Assembly (NCBI GenBank): GCA_913055925.1
Contig: CAJXLH010000096.1
Coordinates: 1-8,972 of the forward strand
From: an uncultured Maritalea sp.
GTDB lineage: Bacteria > Pseudomonadota > Alphaproteobacteria > Rhizobiales > Devosiaceae
Direction: 5' to 3'
DNA length: 8,972 nucleotides
Shown here: in pieces, positions 1 through 6,628 of the stretch
Layout: every line of letters starts with the position of its first letter
Position numbering within the stretch: the first letter of the stretch is position 1
Notes under the pieces: model-generated
The model's input: only the letters and a program-made list of their open reading frames with translations
Told to the model about the DNA's origin: nothing
Databases searched by the model: none
Translations under genes and position numbers: made by a program

Positions 1-367
1 TGGCCTGAATGGAGGTTGCGACCTTCTGTTGTTCTTCAAGGCGCTGAAGATGCCCGCCGGCCAAGTGGCCAATCTCGTGCGCGATTACTGCTTTTAATGC
101 GTTTGGTGTTTCGGAATCGATGATGGTGCCATAATTGATGAACATAGCGCCGGAGCTCACCACAAAGGCGTTAAATCGCCTGTCGTTGATGATGTAAATC
201 GGTGTTTGTCGATTGATGCCAGCAGCTTTGAACAAGGGTGCAGAGAAATCGCGCAGCATCGCTTCAATTTCCGCATCATTAATCAGGTTGATGGTTTGGG
301 CACGCGCCGCTGTTGTGCTGACAATCAAACAGATCGACAAAAAGATTGTGGAGATTATTCGACCCAT
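1..367 (-). CDS. M48 family zinc metalloprotease, exported, N-terminal part (BepA-like)
   Basis: Reading leftward from an ATG at 367-365 gives an open frame of 122 residues that runs off the left edge. Residues 1-23 look like a signal peptide: a short basic start (MGR), a hydrophobic core and an Ala-rich cleavage site ending in AARAQ, so the enzyme is probably periplasmic or membrane-associated. HEIGH at residues 97-101 (positions 65-79), followed by LAGGH, is the gluzincin HExxH motif in the form seen in M48 peptidases; its two histidines bind zinc and its glutamate is catalytic. The upstream stretch FNAFVVSSGAMFINYGTI also matches the family pattern before HEIGH. The third zinc ligand and any C-terminal TPR repeats, expected in BepA/YfgC-type outer-membrane quality-control proteases, lie outside the window. 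An in-frame TAA ten codons upstream limits the start. The family is secure; the BepA-like subgroup is inferred from the signal peptide and motif form. Confidence 0.9.
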   Translation of the reverse strand, partial: MGRIISTIFLSICLIVSTTAARAQTINLINDAEIEAMLRDFSAPLFKAAGINRQTPIYIINDRRFNAFVVSSGAMFINYGTIIDSETPNALKAVIAHEIGHLAGGHLQRLEEQQKVATSIQA

Positions 368-396
368 TGCGGAATTGACCTTTGCCTCAAACCTGA

Positions 397-425
397 ATTA
401 TGCCCTGATGCCATTGGCGGACCAA
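397..425 (-). promoter_or_regulatory. Candidate promoter for the M48 protease gene
   Basis: On the minus strand TTGGTC (425-420) and CATAAT (402-397) are separated by exactly 17 bp. The -10 matches the sigma-70 consensus at five of six positions, but the -35 at only three. Transcription would begin near 390, leaving a leader of about 23 nt before the ATG at 367. The fit is reasonable, but alphaproteobacterial promoters are degenerate and this is a prediction from spacing only. Confidence 0.33.
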
Positions 426-459
426 AGAGATGACATTAAGCCTTTATGGCACCAAATGC

Positions 460-466
460 AGGAAAG
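460..466 (+). promoter_or_regulatory. Ribosome binding site favouring the aminotransferase start at 479
   Basis: AGGAAAG lies 12 nt before the ATG at 479. The spacing is slightly long. The competing ATG at 446 has only a weak GAGA at 427-430, 15 nt away. This favours the shorter protein without excluding the longer one. Confidence 0.4.
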
Positions 467-478
467 TTGGGCACTTTA

Positions 479-1639
479 ATGGCGAACTCACAACAGTTTG
501 ATGGCTTGCGACCATTCTATGCAATGGAAATTCTCGCCATGGCGAAAGCCAAAGAGGCGCAAGGCGTTGAAATTTCGCATTTAGAGGTCGGCGAACCCGG
601 TGCGCAGGTTGCACCGCAGGTGCGTGAGGCGGTTGTGAATACTGTCCTTAATGATCGACAAGGTTACACCCATGCGAAAGGAAATGCTTCGCTTCGGGAA
701 AAGCTTGTCACCTACTATCGCGCCCAACATGGCGTGATTGTTGATCCAGACGATATTTTGGTCACCAACGGATCCTCGGCAGGGTTTACGCTGGCTTTTC
801 TATCTGCATTTGAAAAGGGCGCGCGCATTGCTGTAACGCGGCCCGGTTATCCCGCTTATTTGAACATTCTCAGTAGCTTGGGGTTTGAACCAGCCGAAAT
901 AGCGATTTCTGCTGAAAATGGTTGGAAACTAACCGCAGAACAGATCCGCGAAACCCATAAACGCGCGCCACTCGATGGTCTATTGTTGGCATCACCAGCA
1001 AACCCAACAGGGGCGATGGTGAGCACAGACGAGTTGAAGGAAATCGTGAGCGTTTGCCGCGATTTGGGTATCCGCTTTATCTCAGACGAGATTTATCACG
1101 GTCTGAGCCATGGCGACAAAGAAGCAACTGCGCTTCAATTTGGCGACGACAGTATCGTGATCAATAGTTTTTCAAAATACTATTGCATGACCGGTTGGCG
1201 TATTGGTTGGATGATTTTGCCAAAGAGTCTCGTGCGACGCACTGAGATTATGGCACAAAACATGTTTATTTCGGCACCGAGCATGTCGCAGGTGGCGGCA
1301 GAAGCGGCACTAGATTGTCGTGAATATTATGACGAGCAAAAGCGGAAATATGTTCAAAATGGCGCGTTGTTGACCAAAGCATTGAACGAAATGGGTTTTC
1401 GCGATGCGCGTCAATCAGATGGGGCGTTCTACGCTTATGTAAACATTGCCGATTTTTCCAACGACAGCATCGAATTTTGCCAGAAGCTTTTGGAACGTGG
1501 TGATGTTGCTGCGACGCCGGGCGTGGATTTTGATCGCCAAGAAGGGCACAATTTCGTCCGCTTTTCTTACGCCGGTGCACGCGCCGACATCGAAAATGCC
1601 ATAGAAAAGCTGGCTGGTTTTTTGGCGCGGCCTGTTTAA
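479..1639 (+). CDS. PLP-dependent aminotransferase, class I/II (fold type I)
   Basis: Encodes 386 residues, a normal length for an aspartate-aminotransferase-like enzyme of the cytoplasm that moves amino groups between amino acids and 2-oxo acids with pyridoxal phosphate. Visible family features, numbered from this start: LEVGEPG near the N-terminus; the turn SPANPTG with the conserved Asn at 175; SDEIYHG with PLP-contacting Asp203 and Tyr206; SFSKYYCMTGWRIGW with the Schiff-base Lys233; and FVRFSYAG with Arg361, the usual substrate carboxylate ligand. All catalytic positions are intact. An ATG in the same frame at 446 would add 11 residues (MAPNAGKLGTL). I prefer 479 because AGGAAAG at 460-466 is a plausible ribosome binding site and the family normally begins shortly before the LRPFYAM segment. 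The substrate cannot be told from sequence alone. The gene diverges from the protease gene and converges on rne, and it shows no operon partner. Confidence 0.93.
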   Translation: MANSQQFDGLRPFYAMEILAMAKAKEAQGVEISHLEVGEPGAQVAPQVREAVVNTVLNDRQGYTHAKGNASLREKLVTYYRAQHGVIVDPDDILVTNGSSAGFTLAFLSAFEKGARIAVTRPGYPAYLNILSSLGFEPAEIAISAENGWKLTAEQIRETHKRAPLDGLLLASPANPTGAMVSTDELKEIVSVCRDLGIRFISDEIYHGLSHGDKEATALQFGDDSIVINSFSKYYCMTGWRIGWMILPKSLVRRTEIMAQNMFISAPSMSQVAAEAALDCREYYDEQKRKYVQNGALLTKALNEMGFRDARQSDGAFYAYVNIADFSNDSIEFCQKLLERGDVAATPGVDFDRQEGHNFVRFSYAGARADIENAIEKLAGFLARPV

Positions 1640-1686
1640 GGTCGGCTTTGATCGTCGCGAATATTGCTGCTGCCTTGTTGCTTGAG

Positions 1687-1706
1687 CAGACCGAACGTTC
1701 GGTCTG
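1687..1706. repeat. Perfect 20-bp palindrome, operator-like
   Basis: CAGACCGAACGTTCGGTCTG is identical to its own reverse complement over all 20 bases. The heptamer TGAGCAG occurs at 1683-1689, 1705-1711 and 1721-1727, so two copies overlap the palindrome's ends. A nonamer, GCAGTTGAG, is repeated at 1716-1724 and 1733-1741. A dyad of this size and composition resembles TetR-family operators, but it lies between the 3' ends of two convergent genes with no regulator gene nearby. No T-tract follows on either strand, so it is a poor intrinsic terminator. The palindrome is certain; its function is not known. Confidence 0.6.
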
Positions 1707-1800
1707 AGCAGCGGGGCAGTTGAGCAGTATGTGCAGTTGAGTTGTTTGGTTCGGCGCCAAAGCTCTTACGTCTTGGACTAGTTATAGATCCGGCAGCAAG

Positions 1801-1860
1801 TGCGGGATGGTCGAGGAGTGCCCGGGATTGTCGCGGAGTGACTGGGATTGCCTAGGAATG
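1801..1860. repeat. Three imperfect 20-bp tandem repeats
   Basis: Units at 1801-1820, 1821-1840 and 1841-1860 align without gaps around the pattern nncGGGATtGtcgnGGAgTG. The first two units match at 16 of 20 positions, the second and third at 14 of 20. The run lies between the palindrome and the rne terminator and is not within any credible gene. It could be a decaying repeat, a protein-binding array, or part of the aminotransferase transcript's 3' untranslated region. Nothing in the sequence chooses between these. Confidence 0.6.
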
Positions 1861-1894
1861 CCAATGTCTCCCAGAAGCCTGTAACCACAACAGC

Positions 1895-1935
1895 AAAAAA
1901 GGCTCGGACAAAGTTGCCCAAGCCTTTTGTTTTTC
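1895..1935 (-). terminator. Rho-independent terminator of rne, probably bidirectional
   Basis: Read on the minus strand, AAAAGGCTTGGGCA (1928-1915), loop ACTT and TGTCCGAGCCTTTT (1910-1897) form a 14-bp stem with two G-U wobbles, ending in six U residues. It begins 26 nt after the rne stop codon. On the plus strand the same two wobble positions become C-A and A-C mismatches, yet the outer eight base pairs remain and TTTTGTTTTT follows. It could therefore also stop transcripts from the convergent aminotransferase gene. The wobble asymmetry suggests rne is the main client. Confidence 0.85.
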
Positions 1936-1954
1936 GTTGCATTTAGAAAATGCG

Positions 1955-4669
1955 CTATTTTTGACCGAGGAAGTTGCGTTGCCACCAGCCGCGCTTTGTC
2001 TTTTTCTCAGGCTCTTTGTTTTCTTCGTCTGAAGAACTTGAAGAAGTAACGATAACGCCTTCTTCTGGAAGTTCTTTTTCCGGTCGACGACGTGAGGTAG
2101 GCTTTTCCTCTTTCGGTTGTTCTTCAACCGGTGTTTCGCTCTTTGTGGGCTCTGGTTGTGTTTCTTGCTTCGCAGCTGCATCAGCAGCTTCAGCTTCTTT
2201 TTGAGCTTTAGATTTCCGGCCACGTCGACGCTTCGGTTTCTCTTCTTTTGGCTCGGCCTCTGGCTGTGCTTCTGCCGCTGGGGAGCCTTCTTCCGCGCTA
2301 GAAGCGTCTTCAGCAATTTTAGCCGCGCTGTCGTCGTCAGACTTTTTCTTGCGACCACGACGTGTGCGTTTCTTCGGCTTGTCTTCTTTAGCTTCGTCAG
2401 CGTTTGCCTCATCGGCTACAGGCGCAGATTCTACAGCTGCTGCTGCGTCCGCGTCCATTGCTGCCGCTTCAACAGGGGCATCCGCGCTCTTGTCTTCGCC
2501 ATTTTCTGCAGACTGCTCATTGTTTTGTGCATCTACATCTTGGTTGCGGCGATTGCGGCGGCCACCGCGGCGACCACGACGACGGCGCTTTTTCGGTTGT
2601 TCGTCGTCGTCATCATCGTTGGTTTCTTCAGTGTTTTCGTTCGGCGTAGCTTGTTTTTGCGTGTCCTCAGATTTTGAGCGATCACGGTTTTTGCCACCAC
2701 GACGACGTTTATTGCGTTTGCTGCGAGAGCTGCGCTCTTCTTCCGCGTCGTCCTCATCTTCTTCGATGTCGGCAATTTGCAAGCTGTCCACTTGAATGTG
2801 GTTTGTTTTGCGCGGCTCGCCATTGCTATATGGGTCGCCTTTTTCGATCACAAATTGATCGCCCAACATGTGGGCATCCGCTGTGATTGAGATTGCGATG
2901 CCAAACCTTGCTTCGAGTGTTAGCAGTTGGTTGCGTTTGGCGTTGAGCAAGTAAAGTGCAACGTCAGTTGGAATTTTGACGTTGATGGACTGACCTTGCT
3001 TGCGCATCACGTGCTCTTCAATGGCGCGCATAACCATCAGCGCCAAGCTGTCCACAGACCGCACGAGGCCGGTACCAGCGCAGACAGGGCAGGTGATGGT
3101 CGAGCTTTCAAGCACACCAAAGCGAATGCGTTGACGCGACATCTCGAGAAGACCGAAGTGTGAAATACGGCCAACCTGAATGCGGGCGCGATCTGACTTC
3201 AGGCTCTCTTTAAGCTTGCGCTCAACAGCGCGCACATTGCGCTTTTCTTCCATATCGATGAAATCGATGACCACAAGGCCAGCCATATCGCGCAAGCGCA
3301 ACTGGCGCGCAAGTTCTTGCGCTGCTTCTAGGTTGGTCTGAAGTGCTGTGTCTTCAATATTGTGTTCTTTGGTGGCTTTACCCGAGTTCACGTCCACCGA
3401 AACAAGCGCTTCGGTTGGGTTGATCACGAGATAACCGCCTGACGGCAGTGTGACCTGCGGGGAGAACATGGAATCGAGTTGTGTCTCGACATTGAATTTT
3501 GAGAAGATTGGCTGTTCTTCGCGGTATGGCTGCACATTTTTCGCGTGTGAAGGCATGATCATGCGCATGAAATCTTTGGCTTCACGGTAGGCGTCTTCAC
3601 CTGAGACGAGAACCTCAGATATCTCTTTATTATAGAGATCTCGGATCGATCGCTTGATCAAACTGCCTTCTTCATAAACCAGGCACGGCGCGGTCGATTC
3701 AAGGGTAAGACTGCGCACATTTTCCCAAAGGCGCAGCAAATACTCAAAGTCGCGTTTTACTTCTGCCTTGGTGCGTGACGCACCAGCTGTCCGCAGGATC
3801 ACGCCCATGCCTTTTTGCACGTCCAACTCGCTGGCAACCTGTTTGAGGCGCTTACGGTCAGCTGCGTTAGTGATTTTGCGTGAAATGCCACCACCACGTG
3901 CAGTGTTTGGCATCAAGACCGAATAACGGCCTGCGAGAGAAAGGTAAGTTGTGAGGGCTGCGCCTTTGTTGCCGCGCTCTTCTTTCACTACCTGAACAAG
4001 CAAAACCTGACGGCGCTTGATTACTTCTTGAATTTTATAAGTGCGGGCTTTTTTCTTGCGGCGACGTTGTGGAACTTCTTCCATTGCGTCTTCAGCGCCT
4101 ACAGCTTCAACATCATCATCATCTGACTTGTCGTCGTCGCTGTCGTCACCGTCATTGTCGTCCTGAGCCTCTTTGGCTTCAGGCTGATCGCCGGCATCTT
4201 CGTCCGCGACATCATCGCTTTCGACAGAAATCTCTTCGATTTCAGCGGCTTGCACGTCGCCGTCATCATCGTCATCGCTGTCGTCGTCGCCTTCGGGCTC
4301 TTCCGCAGGGTCTTCGATATCGAGAATTGACGGCTGAGCGGCTTCGCTCAAATCTTCTGTGTCAGCAACCGGTGCTTCATCTTCTTCTTCCTCAGCCAGA
4401 AGCGCTTCGCGGTCGGCGAGGGGAATTTGATAATAGTCTGGGTGGATTTCTGAGAAGGCAAGAAAACCGTGGCGGTTGCCACCATAGTCGACGAAAGCGG
4501 CCTGCAAAGAAGGCTCAACGCGTGTAACCTTTGCGAGGTAGATATTGCCGCGTAGTTGACGACGTGCGGCGCTTTCAAAGTCAAATTCTTCTAGTCTTGA
4601 TCCGTCAGTTACGACTACTCGAGTTTCTTCCGGGTGGATTGCATCCACCAACATTCTTTTGGTTGCCAT
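1955..4669 (-). CDS. rne: Ribonuclease E, degradosome endonuclease and scaffold
   Basis: Encodes 904 residues. RNase E cuts single-stranded AU-rich RNA, processes rRNA and tRNA precursors and starts mRNA decay. The S1 RNA-binding domain (about 36-245) is split by an acidic Asp/Glu-rich insert at about 92-206. The DNase I-like catalytic subdomain carries Asp426 in VSVDVNSG and Asp469 in VVIDFID, matching E. coli D303 and D346 with the same 43-residue spacing. The zinc-link cysteines are C527 and C530 in TCPVCAGTG, again at the E. coli spacing (101 residues after the first Asp). The catalytic core is thus intact and shifted by 123 residues, essentially the insert. From about 640 the protein is low-complexity scaffold with four Arg/Lys-rich blocks (near 645-656, 690-706, 764-775 and 810-820). 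It ends in KRGWWQR, like the PNPase-docking tail of Caulobacter RNase E. GGAG at 4682-4679 precedes the ATG by 9 nt. A terminator follows the stop. Confidence 0.97.
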   Translation of the reverse strand: MATKRMLVDAIHPEETRVVVTDGSRLEEFDFESAARRQLRGNIYLAKVTRVEPSLQAAFVDYGGNRHGFLAFSEIHPDYYQIPLADREALLAEEEEDEAPVADTEDLSEAAQPSILDIEDPAEEPEGDDDSDDDDDGDVQAAEIEEISVESDDVADEDAGDQPEAKEAQDDNDGDDSDDDKSDDDDVEAVGAEDAMEEVPQRRRKKKARTYKIQEVIKRRQVLLVQVVKEERGNKGAALTTYLSLAGRYSVLMPNTARGGGISRKITNAADRKRLKQVASELDVQKGMGVILRTAGASRTKAEVKRDFEYLLRLWENVRSLTLESTAPCLVYEEGSLIKRSIRDLYNKEISEVLVSGEDAYREAKDFMRMIMPSHAKNVQPYREEQPIFSKFNVETQLDSMFSPQVTLPSGGYLVINPTEALVSVDVNSGKATKEHNIEDTALQTNLEAAQELARQLRLRDMAGLVVIDFIDMEEKRNVRAVERKLKESLKSDRARIQVGRISHFGLLEMSRQRIRFGVLESSTITCPVCAGTGLVRSVDSLALMVMRAIEEHVMRKQGQSINVKIPTDVALYLLNAKRNQLLTLEARFGIAISITADAHMLGDQFVIEKGDPYSNGEPRKTNHIQVDSLQIADIEEDEDDAEEERSSRSKRNKRRRGGKNRDRSKSEDTQKQATPNENTEETNDDDDDEQPKKRRRRGRRGGRRNRRNQDVDAQNNEQSAENGEDKSADAPVEAAAMDADAAAAVESAPVADEANADEAKEDKPKKRTRRGRKKKSDDDSAAKIAEDASSAEEGSPAAEAQPEAEPKEEKPKRRRGRKSKAQKEAEAADAAAKQETQPEPTKSETPVEEQPKEEKPTSRRRPEKELPEEGVIVTSSSSSDEENKEPEKKTKRGWWQRNFLGQK
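4095..4395 (-). repeat. Asp/Glu-codon low-complexity tract inside rne
   Basis: This is the DNA encoding much of the acidic S1 insert. It contains runs of GAC/GAT/GAA codons, seen on the plus strand as CATCATCATCATC and repeated TCGTCGTCG, most densely at 4110-4165 and 4260-4290. Such trinucleotide runs are prone to in-frame length change between strains. The reading frame stays open throughout and normal S1 sequence resumes on both sides, so it is part of the gene and not an assembly error. Confidence 0.65.
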
Positions 4670-5228
4670 AAAGCGTTACTCCACGCTGCCACGCGCTGCT
4701 GCGTCTCAAATCGCTCAACCGTATTTGACGGCCAGTGCGCTGTGGTGCGTTCTTGTTGAAAATGCCAAGGCCAGATGCGGCGTGGCAATTGTTTGTTGAA
4801 TGCGATTGGCGGGCAAAGATAGGGCGTCGCGCGCTCGGCGTGCGTCCTGTATTTTGCGCAAATTGCCACATCACATTTACTTCCGTAATGCCCAAACTCG
4901 CGAAGGGAGGTTCGAAAATTTGAGCGGGCCATTCGGCCGAATTCTCTTTATTGGGATCGTGCGGTAATCGCGCGCCTGCTACTAGATTTAAGTCCAGTTC
5001 ACGCCATTTCAACGTGTCAGAGGCCCCAATCCCATATTGCTGGTTTACGTGCGAATGACAAAATAAGCAACAAATATGTTGTTGTGCCGCAACAGGCGGA
5101 ACTTAATTGCCTAGAAATTGGCGCAATTTTCACGCACAGGTGATCAAACAAAAGTGGAAATGATGGTGCGGCATACGCCCAAATCAGAGAATCACCTATA
5201 TCAATCAGTTAACTGCAGCAGAGGTTTG
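4670..5228. other. 559-bp divergent gap between rne and the amidase gene
   Basis: No credible gene is seen on either strand: the short open frames here have no recognisable motif and no good ribosome binding site. The region must hold the promoters of rne (leftward) and the amidase gene (rightward). Visible elements are short palindromes TTTGCGCAAA (4853-4862), TTCGGCCGAA (4932-4941) and CAGTTAACTG (5206-5215), an inverted repeat TGTTG-N5-CAACA (5080-5094), and one GANTC methylation site (5189-5193). I could not place a convincing sigma-70 promoter. Long leaders are known for rne in enterobacteria, where RNase E autoregulates its own mRNA; an equivalent here is only inference. Confidence 0.5.
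5220..5224 (+). promoter_or_regulatory. Ribosome binding site fixing the amidase start at 5229
   Basis: AGAGG ends 4 nt before the ATG at 5229, and that ATG opens directly into a signal peptide. The frame is also open upstream to an ATG at 5118, but those 37 extra residues are polar, would bury the signal peptide and have no comparable site. Confidence 0.6.
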
Positions 5229-6479
5229 ATGAATTTGGTGCGAGAATTTTTGCGCTTCGGTTTGATTGTTTGGTGCGCGTTTGCGATGTTTGCAGGCGCT
5301 GCTTTCGCGCAGAGTGAACAGGCTGAGATTTCCGACGCACGTATTGCATCGGCACCGGAACGTTCGCGGATCGTTTTCGATTTGAGCGCGGAAACTGGTT
5401 ATGCAACTTTTCCAGTAGCAGAGCCGGATCGCCTGGTTATCGACTTTGAAGGTGCGTTCGTCGGCGAAAATGCACCTGTTGATGTCGAGGCGAGCGGCCT
5501 TGTCGAGAAAATGCATCTAGGCGCTTTGAGCGAAGACGTGGCACGTGCTGTGATTTTCCTCAATAAGCCGGTGGCAGTTTCGGTGATCAAAATGTCGCCT
5601 GCTGACGGCGAAGTTCCTGCCCGTTTGGTGCTTGAACTGGAGCCGGGAACGCGGGACGTTTTCGATGCCGCTGTTGCCGCTGTGTTGGCCCAGCAGCAAG
5701 CTGACAGCGAAGCGCAGACTACCCAAGAAACTGCTGTTACCCAGCAAGAGACGGCTACGACCGATGCAGAAGCGGTGGCGCCTTCAGCCGAAATCAAGCC
5801 TTTGATCATCATCGATCCGGGCCATGGCGGCGTTGACCTAGGCGCGAAGGGCAGTGAAGGGCAGCTTGAAAAAGACATTGTTTTGAATGTGGCTAAGAAA
5901 CTGCAGGCGGTTATTCAGGCAGATGGTCGGTTTGATGTGGCGCTGACGCGCGATGGCGATACATTTCTGACCTTGAATGAACGTGTGCAACTTGCGCGTG
6001 ATAACCAAGCCAACCTTTTTGTATCGCTTCATGCCGATTCATTTGAGCAACCTTTTGTGCGTGGTGGTTCTGTTTATACGCGCGATGAGAAGGCCACCGA
6101 TGTTTTAGACAAGGTGTTGGCGGAAAACGAAAACCAAGCAGATCTTGTGGCAGGTTTTAATCCGCCCGAAACAGAGAACGCAGTCGTTGATATTTTGGTG
6201 GATTTGATGCGCCGCGAAACACGGCGACAGTCCTTTGTCGCAGCGCGCCAGATCGTGGCGTTAATGAACCGAAATATGCCGATGCGTCCGCATCCATTGC
6301 GGCAGGCCGATTTTTTCGTGTTGCAGGCGCCAGAGGTGCCGTCGGTTCTTATCGAACTTGGATTTTTGTCTAACGAGCAGGATTTGCGCAATCTCTCGCA
6401 GGAACAATGGCAGGAAAAAGTGGCAGATACGCTTGCGCGTGGCATAACCAAATATTTTGACGTTAGCGCACAACCGTGA
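5229..6479 (+). CDS. amiC: N-acetylmuramoyl-L-alanine amidase, exported (AMIN + Amidase_3)
   Basis: Encodes 416 residues. This periplasmic zinc amidase cuts the bond between MurNAc and L-alanine of the stem peptide, which helps separate daughter cells and remodel the wall. Residues 1-28 are a signal peptide with hydrophobic core FGLIVWCAFAMFAG and cleavage site AFAQ. An AMIN-like targeting domain follows (about 32-135, with RIVFDLS and DRLVIDFEG). A Gln/Ala/Thr-rich linker leads to the Amidase_3 catalytic domain from about 190. Zinc ligands are His199 (DPGHGG), Glu214 (LEKDI) and His268 (SLHAD), and the catalytic glutamate is Glu376 in LIELGFLSN. All are present. The AMIN plus Amidase_3 order is that of AmiC, so the symbol is by architecture; activity on specific septal glycan and regulation by an EnvC/NlpD-type activator are family knowledge. 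The gene lies 149 bp before mrcA in the same direction, with no clear terminator between. Confidence 0.94.
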   Translation: MNLVREFLRFGLIVWCAFAMFAGAAFAQSEQAEISDARIASAPERSRIVFDLSAETGYATFPVAEPDRLVIDFEGAFVGENAPVDVEASGLVEKMHLGALSEDVARAVIFLNKPVAVSVIKMSPADGEVPARLVLELEPGTRDVFDAAVAAVLAQQQADSEAQTTQETAVTQQETATTDAEAVAPSAEIKPLIIIDPGHGGVDLGAKGSEGQLEKDIVLNVAKKLQAVIQADGRFDVALTRDGDTFLTLNERVQLARDNQANLFVSLHADSFEQPFVRGGSVYTRDEKATDVLDKVLAENENQADLVAGFNPPETENAVVDILVDLMRRETRRQSFVAARQIVALMNRNMPMRPHPLRQADFFVLQAPEVPSVLIELGFLSNEQDLRNLSQEQWQEKVADTLARGITKYFDVSAQP

Positions 6480-6628
6480 TTAAAGCCCCACAACACAAAT
6501 TCAATTTGTTGCTTTGGCCACATTGTGGTCCAAACAATGGACTATCGCCTAGTGCGATGTGGACTGATTTGGCATTCGGCCAACAACCAGTTCAGTTTGA
6601 AATACGCCCGGATGGACATAGATAAAGC
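6480..6628. repeat. Intergenic cluster of small inverted repeats between amiC and mrcA
   Basis: Five dyads lie within about 90 bp: ACAAATT-C-AATTTGT (6495-6509); TTTGGCCAC-ATT-GTGG(T)CCAAA (6513-6534, nine pairs with one bulged T); GTCCA-N5-TGGAC (6528-6542, overlapping the previous one); ATCGC-N5-GCGAT (6544-6558); and TTGGC-N5-GCCAA (6569-6583). None is followed by a U-tract, so none is a standard terminator. The gap has no open frame of interest. The hairpins could affect stability or attenuation of an amiC-mrcA transcript, or be operators. Individual five-base stems can arise by chance. Confidence 0.45.

Noticed and set aside
375..401. TTGACC plus AATTAT as a promoter for the aminotransferase
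   Set aside because: The -35 is good, but the spacer is only 15 bp and the -10 is weak, so I did not list it as a feature.
1687..1706. Palindrome as terminator of the aminotransferase gene
   Set aside because: There is no T-tract on the plus strand after it, and the dyad has no natural loop; the hairpin at 1895-1935 is a better terminator.
1852..2823. Several long overlapping frames on both strands over the rne C-terminal region
   Set aside because: They are shadows of Arg/Ala/Glu-rich low-complexity coding DNA, made only of skewed Ser/Arg/Phe-rich or Lys-rich residues, with no domain motif or ribosome binding site. The rne frame explains the DNA.
4605..5012. Minus-strand frames of 105 and 135 residues in the rne upstream gap
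   Set aside because: Both overlap the start of rne in other frames, have no recognisable motif, and lack a convincing ribosome binding site; more likely leader DNA.
5118..5228. Upstream extension of the amidase by 37 residues from an ATG at 5118
   Set aside because: The extension is polar, precedes the signal peptide and would block export. The ATG at 5229 has AGAGG in front and opens the signal peptide.
6597..6624. TTGAAA / TAGATA as a promoter for mrcA
   Set aside because: Spacing is 16 bp, but the -10 matches only three of six positions and it would start transcription at or inside the start codon, implying a leaderless mRNA without other support.
368..6628. CtrA boxes (TTAA-N7-TTAA) in the intergenic regions
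   Set aside because: I checked the TTAA words I could find in the gaps (436, 476, 4988, 5103, 5209, 6480) and saw none with a second TTAA at the correct 7-bp spacing.
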